A stretch of 64,000 nt of DNA from Spirochaetota bacterium (lineage in GTDB: Bacteria; Spirochaetota; UBA4802; UBA5368). The notes beneath the pieces are model-generated. The model was not told where the DNA came from. It did not search any database and worked only from the letters and a program-made list of their open reading frames with translations. The stretch spans positions 1 through 64,000 of the forward strand of contig DATIKU010000021.1 of the NCBI GenBank assembly GCA_035477215.1, read 5' to 3'. Positions within the stretch are counted from its first letter, which is position 1; the number at the start of each line of letters is the position of its first letter. Positions 35,337 to 44,658 of this stretch are shown here, piece after piece. Made by a program: the position numbers and the translations under genes.

Positions 35337-36053
35337 ATGAAAGATTATGCGAGCCTCATCGACAGGGACAATGTCCCGCGTCACGTGGCCATCATCATGG
35401 ACGGCAACGGGCGCTGGGCCCAAAAGCGTTCGCTCCCGCGCGTCGAGGGCCACCGGCGGGGCGCGCAGGTAATCGAGTCGCTTATGGACACGGCGATTGA
35501 TCTGGGGATAGGGGTCGTTTCGCTGTACGCGTTTTCAACTGAAAACTGGTCCAGGCCGAAGGACGAGATTGCGGGCATCTGGAAGCTGCTTGAAATGTTC
35601 TTCGAGGCCAATATTGAGAGGATCAAAAAAAAAGGGGTGAGATTGCGCCACTCGGGCTCCATGCGGCATCTCCCGGCATCGACCAGGCGCATCATCGAGG
35701 ATTCGGTCAACCGGACGCGCAACAACAGGGTTATCATCCTGAACTTCTGTCTCAATTACGGCGGCCGCCAGGAGATTCTTGACGCCGTTAACGGCTGGGC
35801 GGTATCGCGCAAACATGGCGAAAAATTATCGGAACGATCGCTCGAGCGGCACCTTTATACGGCCGGACTGCCCGAAGTCGATTTATTGATACGGACCAGC
35901 GGGGAGCATCGGATCAGCAATTTCCTGCTCTGGCAGGTCGCCTACGCGGAGATGATATTCGCCGGGGTGCTCTGGCCGGATTTCAAATCGCGCCATCTGT
36001 ACCGTATGATTTACGAATACCAGCGGAGAGATAGGAGGTTCGGCGGACTATGA
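35337..36053 (+). CDS. uppS: Undecaprenyl diphosphate synthase (cis-prenyltransferase)
   Basis: A 238-residue cis-prenyltransferase that makes the C55 lipid carrier for cell-wall and glycan synthesis. The catalytic Asp is in VAIIMDGNGRWA, and the second signature RTSGEHRISNFLLWQ is complete. The ATG at 35337 is the only good start; an out-of-frame ATG lies five bases earlier. The stop overlaps the cdsA start by four bases, so translation is coupled. Cytoplasmic, membrane-associated. Confidence 0.97.
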   Translation: MKDYASLIDRDNVPRHVAIIMDGNGRWAQKRSLPRVEGHRRGAQVIESLMDTAIDLGIGVVSLYAFSTENWSRPKDEIAGIWKLLEMFFEANIERIKKKGVRLRHSGSMRHLPASTRRIIEDSVNRTRNNRVIILNFCLNYGGRQEILDAVNGWAVSRKHGEKLSERSLERHLYTAGLPEVDLLIRTSGEHRISNFLLWQVAYAEMIFAGVLWPDFKSRHLYRMIYEYQRRDRRFGGL

Positions 36054-36925
36054 ACGAAACATCGACTCGAATACTCAGCGCGGCTGTGGCGCTGCCGGTT
36101 TACTGCTTTCTGGTGGTCACCGATCTATTTTACTCGCTCCCCGTTCTGATCATCTCGCTCATCATTTCGCTGGGCTGTCTTTACGAGTATTATCAGATAT
36201 GTTCCCGCGACGACGGCAACAGGCCGTTTGTCATCACGGGCATGGTCATGGCCGCGGCCATAAACATCATCATGTATCTCTACGCGTTCGGGAAAGTCTA
36301 CGGGTATTCGGCCTATGCTCAGCCCTTCGACGCCCGGCTGGTTTTTGCGGTACTGGCGATAGGGCTGCCGGTAATTTTCGCGATCCATATTTACAAGCGG
36401 CCCGTGGCCGGCGGCATCTATTCGCTCGCAACGACGGTCTTCGGCGTCGTTTTTATCGCGTTCCTTTTTTCGCATATCATACTCCTGAAGGCCCTCAAGG
36501 ACGGTTATATCTATGTGCTCATCCTGAACGCCGTCGTCATGCTGAACGATTCGGGCGCGTATTTCGGCGGGGTGTATTTCGGCAGGCACAAGGCGGGTTT
36601 CAGGGTATCCCCCAATAAATCGTGGGAGGGGTATTTCTCGGGGCTTTTGACCAGTATCATCGCGATGCTCCTCATCAGCCTGGTGCTCGAGTCCTTTTTC
36701 GGCAAGAGCCTTTTCACCATGATCGAGGCGACTCTCATCGGTATCGTTCTCAGCGTGGTCGGTAATATCGGCGACCTGGCGGAGTCCGCGGTCAAGCGCG
36801 ACGGTTCGATCAAGGACTCCGGCTCGCTCGTCCCGGGGCACGGTGGAATCTGGGATGTTTTCGATTCCATGATCGTTACGCTGCCGCTTTTTTATTATTA
36901 CCTGGTACTCAAGGGCGTCCAGTAA
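36050..36925 (+). CDS. cdsA: Phosphatidate cytidylyltransferase
   Basis: A 291-residue membrane enzyme that makes CDP-diacylglycerol for phospholipid synthesis. About eight hydrophobic helices are visible. The active-site region NDSGAYFGGVYFG, RHK, SPNKSWEG and the C-terminal signature KRDGSIKDSGSLVPGHGG are intact. The ATG overlaps the uppS stop (ATGA). dxr follows after 12 bp. It acts in the inner membrane. Confidence 0.97.
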   Translation: MNETSTRILSAAVALPVYCFLVVTDLFYSLPVLIISLIISLGCLYEYYQICSRDDGNRPFVITGMVMAAAINIIMYLYAFGKVYGYSAYAQPFDARLVFAVLAIGLPVIFAIHIYKRPVAGGIYSLATTVFGVVFIAFLFSHIILLKALKDGYIYVLILNAVVMLNDSGAYFGGVYFGRHKAGFRVSPNKSWEGYFSGLLTSIIAMLLISLVLESFFGKSLFTMIEATLIGIVLSVVGNIGDLAESAVKRDGSIKDSGSLVPGHGGIWDVFDSMIVTLPLFYYYLVLKGVQ

Positions 36926-36937
36926 GCCCGCGGCGCG

Positions 36938-38095
36938 ATGTCCGTCACCGTCAGCATCCTGGGCTCAACCGGGTCCATAGGCACTTCGGCGCTCCGGGCG
37001 ATCCGCTCGCAGGGCGGCGATTTCAGGGTGTACGGGCTCTCCTGCAACCGCAACACGGCGCTTCTGGGGGAGCAGATTGAGGAGTTCCGCCCCGAAGTGG
37101 TGGCCGTCGCATCGAACGACGATTCGCACGGGTGCTGCGAGGAACTGCGTCGGCGTTTCCCCGGGATCGAGTTTTTTGACGGAGCGGAAGGCGTCCTCGA
37201 GATTGCAAGGCGCGACGTCGACATAGTCCTTTCGGCGATTGTAGGCGCCGCGGGCCTGCGGCCGACGCTCGAGGCCGTGCCGCACACGCGCCGGATTGCG
37301 CTGGCCAACAAGGAGACGCTGGTCATGGCGGGCGGGCTTTTTATGGATAAAATTCGGGAGCACTCCGTGGAGCTCATTCCCGTGGACAGCGAGCACAGCG
37401 CGGTATTCTCGCTCCTCGAAAACCTGGATTCGTCCGAGGTCGAGCGCATCATCCTCACCGCGTCCGGGGGGAGCCTTCGCGACCGCGGTGCCGACGATCT
37501 TGCCGGCGTAACACCCGGCGAGGCGCTCAATCACCCGACCTGGAGCATGGGAAGTAAAATAACGATCGATTCGGCCACGCTCATGAACAAGGGGCTCGAG
37601 GTGATCGAGGCGCACCATCTTTTCGATGCGCCCTACGACTCCATCGACGTGCTCATTCATCCGGAGAGCGTCATTCACTCGATGGTGGAAACGATAGACG
37701 GATCGCTGTACGCGTTACTCGGCGTTCCGGACATGGCGCTCCCGATCCTCAACGCGCTCTCATACCCGGAGAGACGGCGCAATCCTTTCGGCCGACTCAG
37801 GCTTGAGGACCTCGGCAGCCTTCATTTCGCGGCGCCGGACGCGCGTCGTTATCCGGCGCTTGCGCTGTGCTATGGCGCGGGCCGTGCCGGAGGGACGGCC
37901 CCGGCGGCGCTTAACGGCGCGAACGAAACGGCGGTGGATCTTTTCCTGGAGCGTAAAATCGGATTCACCGATATCGTGCGCCTGGTCGAGGAGGTGCTCG
38001 CGCTTCACAGGCCGGTGGCCGAACCGGACATCGACGATATTTTCCAGGCCGACGCCTGGGCGAGGAAAGCCGTACAATCTATTTTGAGAGGTTAA
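36938..38095 (+). CDS. dxr: 1-Deoxy-D-xylulose 5-phosphate reductoisomerase
   Basis: A 385-residue enzyme of the MEP isoprenoid pathway, converting DXP to MEP with NADPH. Motifs are GSTGSIGTSAL at the NADPH site, ANKETLVMAG, PVDSEHSAVF with the metal-binding acids, and TASGGSLRD, where the family usually has GGPFR. ispG lies 1.6 kb downstream and belongs to the same pathway. The stop overlaps the rseP start by one base (TAATG). Cytoplasmic. Confidence 0.97.
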   Translation: MSVTVSILGSTGSIGTSALRAIRSQGGDFRVYGLSCNRNTALLGEQIEEFRPEVVAVASNDDSHGCCEELRRRFPGIEFFDGAEGVLEIARRDVDIVLSAIVGAAGLRPTLEAVPHTRRIALANKETLVMAGGLFMDKIREHSVELIPVDSEHSAVFSLLENLDSSEVERIILTASGGSLRDRGADDLAGVTPGEALNHPTWSMGSKITIDSATLMNKGLEVIEAHHLFDAPYDSIDVLIHPESVIHSMVETIDGSLYALLGVPDMALPILNALSYPERRRNPFGRLRLEDLGSLHFAAPDARRYPALALCYGAGRAGGTAPAALNGANETAVDLFLERKIGFTDIVRLVEEVLALHRPVAEPDIDDIFQADAWARKAVQSILRG

Positions 38096-39666
38096 TGATG
38101 GCGACACTTACATACATACTGGCAGCGGTGATCCTTCTCGGATTGTGCATCTTTGTACACGAGCTCGGTCACCTTCTGGGCGGCAGGATGGTTGGCATAA
38201 AGGCGAAGGTATTTTCCATCGGTTACGGGAAGGGCTTCATCAAAAAAAAGATCGGCGATACGACATACCAGCTCACTCTTATTCCGTTCGGGGGCTACTG
38301 CCAGTTTTACGGGGAAGACCCTTCCGAGGACCGAAAGGGCGAATCGTACGAATTTCTCTCCGCCCACCCGCTCAGGCGCGTGGTGACGGTGGTGATGGGA
38401 CCGCTCTTCAATCTCTTCTTCGGAATCATCCTTTTTTTCACGATGAACATGATCGGATACGAAGTCGAGACCAACAGGGTATACATACCCGATTACTTCA
38501 CGCAGGGGGAGTACATATCCCCGGCGTACAAGGCGGGCATACGGAGCGGCGATACGATTGTCGGGATAAATTTCAAAAAGATATCGTCCTTTCAGGACAT
38601 TCAGAATTCGATCGTTTTTTCGGACGGCCTTCCGGCGGCGATCCGGGTGGTGCGCGAGGGTCGGACGATTGATTTTACCGTAACCCCGAAGAGGTTTACC
38701 GCGAAAGGGTATTATACGCTGGGTGTGATGCCCTATGGAGAGCAGGTGCTCGTGGTTCGGAGCCTCGAGGACGAGGCGGCCCACGGCGCCGGGATACGGC
38801 AGTTTGACGAGGTGAAGGCCTTTAACGGTCGGCCGGTCAAAACGCCCGCCGATTTCACCGGGTACATCCGGGCGAATGCCGGCAAAGAGGTCAAGATGCT
38901 TGTAGACAGGGGCGGAAAGGAGATGGAGATTTCCGTGACTCCGCGACTTAAGGAGACGATTACGATTCAAGAGTTCGAGGATGCCCGGTTTAAAGGGGAG
39001 AAGATCGAGCTTACCACGGATAAGCTCGATCTGGTTAAAAACGGAATCGTACGGGGGAGTGTGAAGATAAACGGAGAGCGGGTGCTTTCGCTCGCAGACT
39101 TCCAGAAGCGCCTGGAGCGGAACCGGGGCAAGGTCGTGCGGCTTGAGACGGCCGGGGGGAGCTACACGGGGCGCGTCGCCTATGAAAAATTCGGCTTCAT
39201 CGGCGTTGAAACGGGGGTCGCGCCGGAGATGGTGCCGCTTCGCTTCGGTATCGCGGACGGGTTCGTGAAATCGCTCGTTGATCCGTATGATTTTATCGTG
39301 ATGAATATCAAGGGCATCGGCATGCTCTTCGCCGGAGAGCTCGACGTGCGGCAGAACCTTTCCGGGCCGATCCGGATCGCGAAGATCGCCGGCGACACGG
39401 CTTATTACCGGGGGATCTCGGCCTTCATCATTCTCATGGCGAAAATATCGATTATACTTATGGTGATGAACCTGCTGCCAATCCCGGCCGTCGACGGTAG
39501 CTTCATTATTTTCTTTGTCTACGAGGCGATCAAGGGAAGTCCCATAAACCAGAAGGTGCTTGAGAAGATCCAATTCGTAGGGATAACGCTCCTGATCATT
39601 CTGGGAGTGTTCGTTATATTCAACGATCTGAGCTTCTTCCCGTTCTTTCAGAAGCTCTTTCAGTAG
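38095..39666 (+). CDS. rseP: RseP-type site-2 intramembrane metalloprotease
   Basis: A 523-residue S2P protease, longer than the usual 430-450. The zinc site HELGHLLGG is near residue 22-30, and the second motif NLLPIPAVDGS is near the C-terminus (normally PxxDGG). Two PDZ domains lie between, around 140-200 and 225-290, and a further beta-rich segment at 300-390 accounts for the extra length. Four membrane helices are expected. It would cut anti-sigma factors or signal-peptide remnants in the inner membrane. Tandem ATG codons at 38095 and 38098 are both possible starts. Confidence 0.95.
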   Translation: MMATLTYILAAVILLGLCIFVHELGHLLGGRMVGIKAKVFSIGYGKGFIKKKIGDTTYQLTLIPFGGYCQFYGEDPSEDRKGESYEFLSAHPLRRVVTVVMGPLFNLFFGIILFFTMNMIGYEVETNRVYIPDYFTQGEYISPAYKAGIRSGDTIVGINFKKISSFQDIQNSIVFSDGLPAAIRVVREGRTIDFTVTPKRFTAKGYYTLGVMPYGEQVLVVRSLEDEAAHGAGIRQFDEVKAFNGRPVKTPADFTGYIRANAGKEVKMLVDRGGKEMEISVTPRLKETITIQEFEDARFKGEKIELTTDKLDLVKNGIVRGSVKINGERVLSLADFQKRLERNRGKVVRLETAGGSYTGRVAYEKFGFIGVETGVAPEMVPLRFGIADGFVKSLVDPYDFIVMNIKGIGMLFAGELDVRQNLSGPIRIAKIAGDTAYYRGISAFIILMAKISIILMVMNLLPIPAVDGSFIIFFVYEAIKGSPINQKVLEKIQFVGITLLIILGVFVIFNDLSFFPFFQKLFQ

Positions 39667-39673
39667 CGGTCGG

Positions 39674-39731
39674 GGCGCACTCCCCCGCTGCCGGCGGGGT
39701 GCGCCGCGAACCGGCCGCTGCGTGCGGCCGG
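39674..39731. terminator. Two adjacent GC-rich hairpins between rseP and ispG
   Basis: GGCGCAC at 39674-39680 pairs with GTGCGCC at 39699-39705, with further C/G pairs inside after a one-base bulge. CCGGCCGC at 39711-39718 pairs perfectly with GCGGCCGG at 39724-39731. Neither is followed by a T-run. They may weaken read-through or stabilise the upstream mRNA. They fill nearly all of the 84-bp gap. Confidence 0.45.
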
Positions 39732-39750
39732 AAATTACTGTTGCCTGTCG

Positions 39751-40857
39751 GTGCCACCGGTGAGCGATTCCAGAAATTCAACGCGAAGGGTCACGGTCCG
39801 CGGTCTTCCGATCGGCGGCGGCACTCCGGTGTCGATCCAGTCCATGACGAACGTCCCGATCGAAGACACGGCGGGAACCATCGCGCAGATCGAACGGCTC
39901 CGCGCGGCGGGCGCAGCGCTTGTCCGCGTTGCGCTCCGAAACGAATCATCACTCGAGCACCTTAAAATCGTGCGAAGTGCCGTTGATATGCCGCTTTCCG
40001 CCGATGTGCATTTCAATCACCGCATCGCGATCGGCGCGATCGAGGCCGGCATCGACAAGGTGCGCATCAACCCCGGCAACATCGGAGACGACGCGAAGGT
40101 GCTCGAGGTGGTGCGGGCCGCGAAGGAACGAGGGGTGCCGATCAGGATTGGCGTAAACGGCGGTTCGATCGACAGGACAAAGTATCCTCTCATTGACGCC
40201 GAAAGCCTGGTCGCCTCGGCGATGGACCACGTGCATATCCTCGAGAACAATGATTTTTTCGATATTGTCGTCTCAATCAAGGCCTCCGACGTCCGTCTCA
40301 CCGTGGAGGCAAACCGGCTCTTTGCCGCGACCGCGCCGTATCCGCTCCACGTGGGGCTCACCGAGGCGGGGTACGGGCTTTCGTGCATCGTACACAGCTC
40401 GATCGCGACAGGGGCCCTCCTCCTCGACGGAATCGGCGACACCATCCGCGTCTCCATGACCGGCGATCCGGTGGGGGAGGTGGCCGTTGCGAAAAAAATA
40501 CTGGAGGCCGTGGGACTGCGGACGGCGCCGGTACGCATCATCGCCTGCCCGACCTGCGGCCGTACGGACCCGTCGCTGGATCTGCTCGCGCTAGCGCAGG
40601 AAGTGGAGCGGGAAATCGCAGCGCGATTCGGCGAAGGGCTCGAGCGCTCCGGGCGCGGCGTCGTCGTTGCGGTGATGGGGTGCGAGGTGAACGGTCCGGG
40701 AGAGGCGGCCCACGCCGACGCCGGAATCGCCGGTGGGCGCGGCGGGACCATGCTCCTTTTCTCAAGGGGGAAAAAACTGCGCAGGATAAGGCCGGACGAG
40801 GCGGTGCGATCGCTCGCCGACGAGATAGAACGAAAACTACGGGAGGATTCGGAATGA
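39751..40857 (+). CDS. ispG: 4-Hydroxy-3-methylbut-2-enyl diphosphate synthase
   Basis: A 368-residue, two-domain bacterial-type IspG of the MEP pathway. The TIM barrel begins SIQSMTNVPIEDT. The [4Fe-4S] ligands are in CPTCGRTDPSLD and MGCEVNGPGEA, with the following conserved glutamate. The start is uncertain: GTG at 39751 and GTG at 39760 are both possible and no ribosome site is clear. The stop codon overlaps the start of a glycosidase gene (ATGA), an unusual partner. Cytoplasmic. Confidence 0.96.
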   Translation: MPPVSDSRNSTRRVTVRGLPIGGGTPVSIQSMTNVPIEDTAGTIAQIERLRAAGAALVRVALRNESSLEHLKIVRSAVDMPLSADVHFNHRIAIGAIEAGIDKVRINPGNIGDDAKVLEVVRAAKERGVPIRIGVNGGSIDRTKYPLIDAESLVASAMDHVHILENNDFFDIVVSIKASDVRLTVEANRLFAATAPYPLHVGLTEAGYGLSCIVHSSIATGALLLDGIGDTIRVSMTGDPVGEVAVAKKILEAVGLRTAPVRIIACPTCGRTDPSLDLLALAQEVEREIAARFGEGLERSGRGVVVAVMGCEVNGPGEAAHADAGIAGGRGGTMLLFSRGKKLRRIRPDEAVRSLADEIERKLREDSE

Positions 40858-42131
40858 AAAAAGTGAAAGCCGAGGATAGGAATTATATTTTTCCGAAGGG
40901 TTTCCTCTGGGGCAGCGCGTCCGCGGCCTTCCAGGTTGAGGGCGGGTGTGCGCACCACGATTTTTACGACTGGGCGCTTCGGGGGAAAATAAAAGACGGC
41001 ACCAGCCCGATCGACGCGGTGCGTTTCTGGGAGTATTATAAAGGCGACATCGCGCTCATGAAAAAAATGAACCACAACGCGGCGCGCATCGGCATCGAGT
41101 GGGCGCGGATCGAACCGTCCGAGGGAGCGTTCGACGAGAAGGCGCTGGCGCACTACAGGGCGATCTTAAAAGAAATGCGAAAGGCGAAAATAAGTCCTAT
41201 GGTCACCCTCCACCATTTCGCCAACCCAATGTGGCTGGTGCGCATGGGGGGATGGGAGAACCCCCGCACCGTCGATTATTACCTTCGCTTCGTTAAAAAG
41301 GCGGTCGACTCGCTCGGGGATCTTGTCGACATCTGGAACACAATCAACGAGCCGTCGGTCTACGCCGTGGCGGCCTACCTCTTCGGAGAGTTCCCCCCGG
41401 GGAAGAAAAGCTTCCGGCTGTGCCTGCGTGTGATGGACGTGATGATCGAGGCGCATGTGCGGGCTTACGCGGCGATCCACGAAATTCATGATGAGAAGAA
41501 CTGGAGAAAGGCACGGGTCGGAATCGCCAAGCACCTGCGCCCCTTCGACCCGCTTAACGAAAAAAGCCCGCTCGACCGCGTCTCGGCGCGCCTGATGGAC
41601 AAGTACTTCAACAACCGATACCTCGAAAAGATCAGCGCGAAGGGGCGCACCCTCGACATTTTCGGGCTGAACTATTATTCCGGTGACCTTGTAAAATTCC
41701 CCATGAAGATGCTGACCCGTCCGGAGCTTCCGAAAAACAAGCTGGGGTGGGACATCTATCCCGAGGGATTGTACCGTATAGTAAAACGGTACTGGGAGTT
41801 ATACCGCCTGCCGATCTACATCACCGAAAACGGTACCTGCGAGGATGGCGATGAAATTCGCCCCCGATACATTCTCGAACACCTGTATCAACTCCACAGG
41901 GCCATCGACGAGGGCGTGGACGTCGCCGGCTACTATCACTGGTCGACCCTGGACAACTTCGAACTGGTCGACGGGCTTATGTCGCGCTTCGGACTGGTGC
42001 ACGTGGACCACGAACACCCGAAGCGCAAGCGCACGATCAAGCGAAGCGGCCGCCTCTACGGCGAGATCGCGCGCTCGGGCGGCATCACCGAGAACATCGT
42101 ACGGAAGCATGCGCCCGACTGGCGGCCGTAG
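40854..42131 (+). CDS. Glycoside hydrolase family 1 (beta-glucosidase-like)
   Basis: A 425-residue GH1 enzyme. The acid/base Glu166 is in NTINEPS and the nucleophile Glu325 in YITENGT; the N-terminal FLWGSASAAFQVEG and the WSTLDNFEL stretch near the end are also typical. It should hydrolyse beta-linked glucosides, galactosides or phosphoglycosides; I see no phosphate-binding signature. No signal peptide, so it acts inside the cell. GGGAGG lies before the ATG, which overlaps the ispG stop. An FGE-like gene starts 10 bp downstream. Confidence 0.95.
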   Translation: MKKVKAEDRNYIFPKGFLWGSASAAFQVEGGCAHHDFYDWALRGKIKDGTSPIDAVRFWEYYKGDIALMKKMNHNAARIGIEWARIEPSEGAFDEKALAHYRAILKEMRKAKISPMVTLHHFANPMWLVRMGGWENPRTVDYYLRFVKKAVDSLGDLVDIWNTINEPSVYAVAAYLFGEFPPGKKSFRLCLRVMDVMIEAHVRAYAAIHEIHDEKNWRKARVGIAKHLRPFDPLNEKSPLDRVSARLMDKYFNNRYLEKISAKGRTLDIFGLNYYSGDLVKFPMKMLTRPELPKNKLGWDIYPEGLYRIVKRYWELYRLPIYITENGTCEDGDEIRPRYILEHLYQLHRAIDEGVDVAGYYHWSTLDNFELVDGLMSRFGLVHVDHEHPKRKRTIKRSGRLYGEIARSGGITENIVRKHAPDWRP

Positions 42132-42141
42132 CCACGCGCTT

Positions 42142-42939
42142 ATGGAGCCGGCGCGCTTCGTCGATATTCCCGAAGGGATGTACGATATCGGTATCGACGC
42201 GGCCTTTATTCCGGATATTGAGCGCCGTGTTTTCGGCGAGGATCTCCCGGCCGCGTATATGGCCACGGCCGTGCCGCGCCGGTCGGTACATTTAAAGAGG
42301 GTGCGCGTTTCGCGCTTTCTCGTAACGGCCGCCGAATTCGAGGAATTCGCAGATTCCACGGCATTCGTCACCGAGGCCGAGCGCGAGGGATGGGGCTGGA
42401 CCTGGGAAGGCGGCTGGACGAAAAGAGAAGACCTGTCGTGGCGGCGTCCCTTCGGCGGTGAAATCGATAAGGATTACTGGAGCGGGCGCGCCTTTATGCC
42501 TGTGCTCCAGGTGAGCTGGAATGACGCGGACAACTGGTGCCGGTGGCTGTCGGGTGAAACCGGTGAAAGCATCCGCCTTCCGCTGGAAACCGAATGGGAG
42601 GCCTTCGGCCTTCTCGCCGGAGTTCGGTCAATACGCGAAATACCCGATGACGAATCACGGATCGCCGTGGATACGGCCGGGGACTTTTTTAAAATGCTTT
42701 CCGGGATATTCTCCGCGAACGCGGACCTGCATCCGGCCGGGGTATTGTGGGAGTGGACGGCGGACTGGTTCAGGGCTTATCCCGGCGGCGGCCCCGATGC
42801 CGATTACGGAGAGGTGTACCGGATGCTCCGCGGCGGTTCGCTCGCGAGCCACCCTCTTCAGCGCTGCCGCGAATACCGCTTCCGCCGCTGTCCCACGGCC
42901 CGAAGTCCCTTCTACGGTTTCCGCTTCGCCCTGGGCTGA
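42142..42939 (+). CDS. Formylglycine-generating-enzyme-like (SUMF1) domain protein
   Basis: A 265-residue protein with the FGE-sulfatase fold: VSWNDADNWCRWLSGE, RLPLETEWEAF, LWEWTADWF, RMLRGGS and the end FYGFRFALG. True FGEs oxidise a sulfatase cysteine with a copper-binding cysteine pair; I see cysteines (CREYRFRRC) but cannot assign them, and no sulfatase gene is near. Many relatives are non-catalytic or do other chemistry such as ergothioneine synthesis. The ATG at 42142 follows the glycosidase gene by 10 bp. The 3' end overlaps the convergent tetR gene by 28 bp. Confidence 0.82.
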   Translation: MEPARFVDIPEGMYDIGIDAAFIPDIERRVFGEDLPAAYMATAVPRRSVHLKRVRVSRFLVTAAEFEEFADSTAFVTEAEREGWGWTWEGGWTKREDLSWRRPFGGEIDKDYWSGRAFMPVLQVSWNDADNWCRWLSGETGESIRLPLETEWEAFGLLAGVRSIREIPDDESRIAVDTAGDFFKMLSGIFSANADLHPAGVLWEWTADWFRAYPGGGPDADYGEVYRMLRGGSLASHPLQRCREYRFRRCPTARSPFYGFRFALG

Positions 42940-43532
42940 GATGACGCCGCTATCCCGCCGCCGATTACATCGGCCATAAAATTGCGAAAATCCCCGTCCT
43001 CGATCTTTATCGCCGCCATGAGGCCGAGTTTCTTGTACTGAAGCATGCCCTCGGCCACAGACGCCAGGAAGAGCGAGAGCATCATCGGGTCGACCTTCCT
43101 GAATTCCCCCGCCGCGATCCCCGCGCGTACCGTTTCGGACGTGAGCCTCAGCAGCTCGGCCATCTTTTCGGCGACGGTTTCGCGGCCGCTCGCCCCCTCG
43201 GCGTCGAACTCGGCTTTGTATTCCATGAGGATGTTGTAGTAGTCCCGGTGCCGGTAAAAGAACTCCATGTACGAATCGAAGGTCGAGATGAGCTTCTGCG
43301 GATTGCTTTTACGACGCGCCATGCTCCCCGAGAATTTCGCAAAAAGCATTTCGATCGCCTCGATGCAGATGGTCGTATAGATGTCGCGCTTGTTCTTGAA
43401 ATGAAAATAGATCGCCCCGGTGGTCAGCCTGGCTTTCGAGGCGATGGTGCGTATCGAGATGCCGCTGTAGCCGAACTTCAAGAAAAGCTGCCGCGACACT
43501 TGGAGTATTTTTTCTTTATTGTTGTTTTTCAT
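42912..43532 (-). CDS. TetR family transcriptional regulator
   Basis: A 206-residue regulator. The N-terminal helix-turn-helix (RQLFLKFGYSGISIRTIASK, then LTTGAIYFHFKNK) is classic TetR, and the C-terminal domain (about 75-200) would bind an inducer. The start at 43532 begins the HTH cleanly; a longer frame to 43589 is unlikely. It converges with the FGE-like gene and diverges from the TIGR01777 gene at 43718. Its targets are unknown; no clear operator is seen in 43533-43717. Confidence 0.92.
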   Translation of the reverse strand: MKNNNKEKILQVSRQLFLKFGYSGISIRTIASKARLTTGAIYFHFKNKRDIYTTICIEAIEMLFAKFSGSMARRKSNPQKLISTFDSYMEFFYRHRDYYNILMEYKAEFDAEGASGRETVAEKMAELLRLTSETVRAGIAAGEFRKVDPMMLSLFLASVAEGMLQYKKLGLMAAIKIEDGDFRNFMADVIGGGIAASSQPRAKRKP

Positions 43533-43717
43533 TGGTGTAAGCTCGTGTGGTGATCTGCGAGCGCCGGCACGCGGGTGGATGCGTAACACTGTTATGCTGC
43601 CGTGTCAAGTGAATATAATGGCCGGCTTCAAGCTGGGGTCGCCGAGGCCCGGCATTCTGAATATAATGCGCGACCCTGACAAACGGGAGTCGCCCCATAA
43701 TTTGACGGGAGGTCACC

Positions 43718-44626
43718 GTGAAAAAACGCGTTGTCATTACCGGCGGCACGGGCTTTATCGGTACCGCCCTGAGCACAGAGCTTAACGCAGCCGGGTATGA
43801 GCTTGTAGTGCTTTCGCGGGGAGAGGGGACGGATGGCGGCGGAATACGCAGAGTCCGCTGGGACGCTCGCAGTCCGCGGGGCTGGACGCACGAGGTCGAC
43901 GGAGCCTTCGCGGTCGTGAATCTCGCCGGCGACAACATCGGCTCGGGAAGATGGACGGCGGGCAAGAAGCGGGCGATTCGCGAAAGCCGTATGGAAGCGG
44001 GGATGGCCGTCGCCGCGGCCGTTTCAGCAGCGAAGGCAAAGCCGAAAGTCGTGTTGCAGGCCTCGGCGATCGGATGGTACGGAGACCGGGGGGACGAGCG
44101 GCTTGCCGAGTATTCGGCGCGGGGCGATGGATTTCTGCCATCGATCGCTCGCGAGTGGGAGGATTCCACCGCGGAGGTCGAGGACTACGGCGTGCGGCGC
44201 GTGGTCGTGCGGACGGGCGTGGTGCTCGGGCGCGGCGGGATGCTCGGGCGCGCGGCGCTTCCGTTCAGGCTCTTCGCGGGTGGAATTCCCGGCGGCGGCA
44301 GGCCGTGGTTTTCGTGGATACATCTGCGCGACGCCGCAAGGGCCATCCGGTTTCTCATGGAGCGAAAGGACGCGCGGGGAGCGTACAACCTCACCTCGCC
44401 CGTGCCGGTGCGGGCCGCTGAGTTTTACCGTCAGCTTGGCAGAACGCTCCACCGTCCCGTCTGGATGCCGCTCCCGGCCCTGGCGCTGCGGATCGCTTTC
44501 GGGGAGATGGCGCGCGAGCTCGTGCTTTCGGGACAACGGGTGCTGCCGGAGCGGTTGCTGGAAGCGGGATTCGAATTTCAGTTTCCTGATCTCGAACAGG
44601 CGCTTGAGGAAATTTTCGGGGGATGA
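43718..44626 (+). CDS. TIGR01777/YfcH-type NAD(P)-binding epimerase-like protein
   Basis: A 302-residue atypical short-chain dehydrogenase. GGTGFIGTAL is the nucleotide loop, followed by VVNLAGDNIG, SAIGWYGDRGD (with the Tyr-containing site), and a C-terminal DUF1731 segment (MPLPALALRIAFGEMARELVL). The family is widely conserved, with no firmly assigned substrate. GTG start at 43718 with GGGAGGT upstream. Cytoplasmic. It converges on the LeuA-domain gene with a 32-bp gap. Confidence 0.9.
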   Translation: MKKRVVITGGTGFIGTALSTELNAAGYELVVLSRGEGTDGGGIRRVRWDARSPRGWTHEVDGAFAVVNLAGDNIGSGRWTAGKKRAIRESRMEAGMAVAAAVSAAKAKPKVVLQASAIGWYGDRGDERLAEYSARGDGFLPSIAREWEDSTAEVEDYGVRRVVVRTGVVLGRGGMLGRAALPFRLFAGGIPGGGRPWFSWIHLRDAARAIRFLMERKDARGAYNLTSPVPVRAAEFYRQLGRTLHRPVWMPLPALALRIAFGEMARELVLSGQRVLPERLLEAGFEFQFPDLEQALEEIFGG

Positions 44627-44658
44627 CGTGATGAGAATGCACGCCGGGAAGGGTCCGG

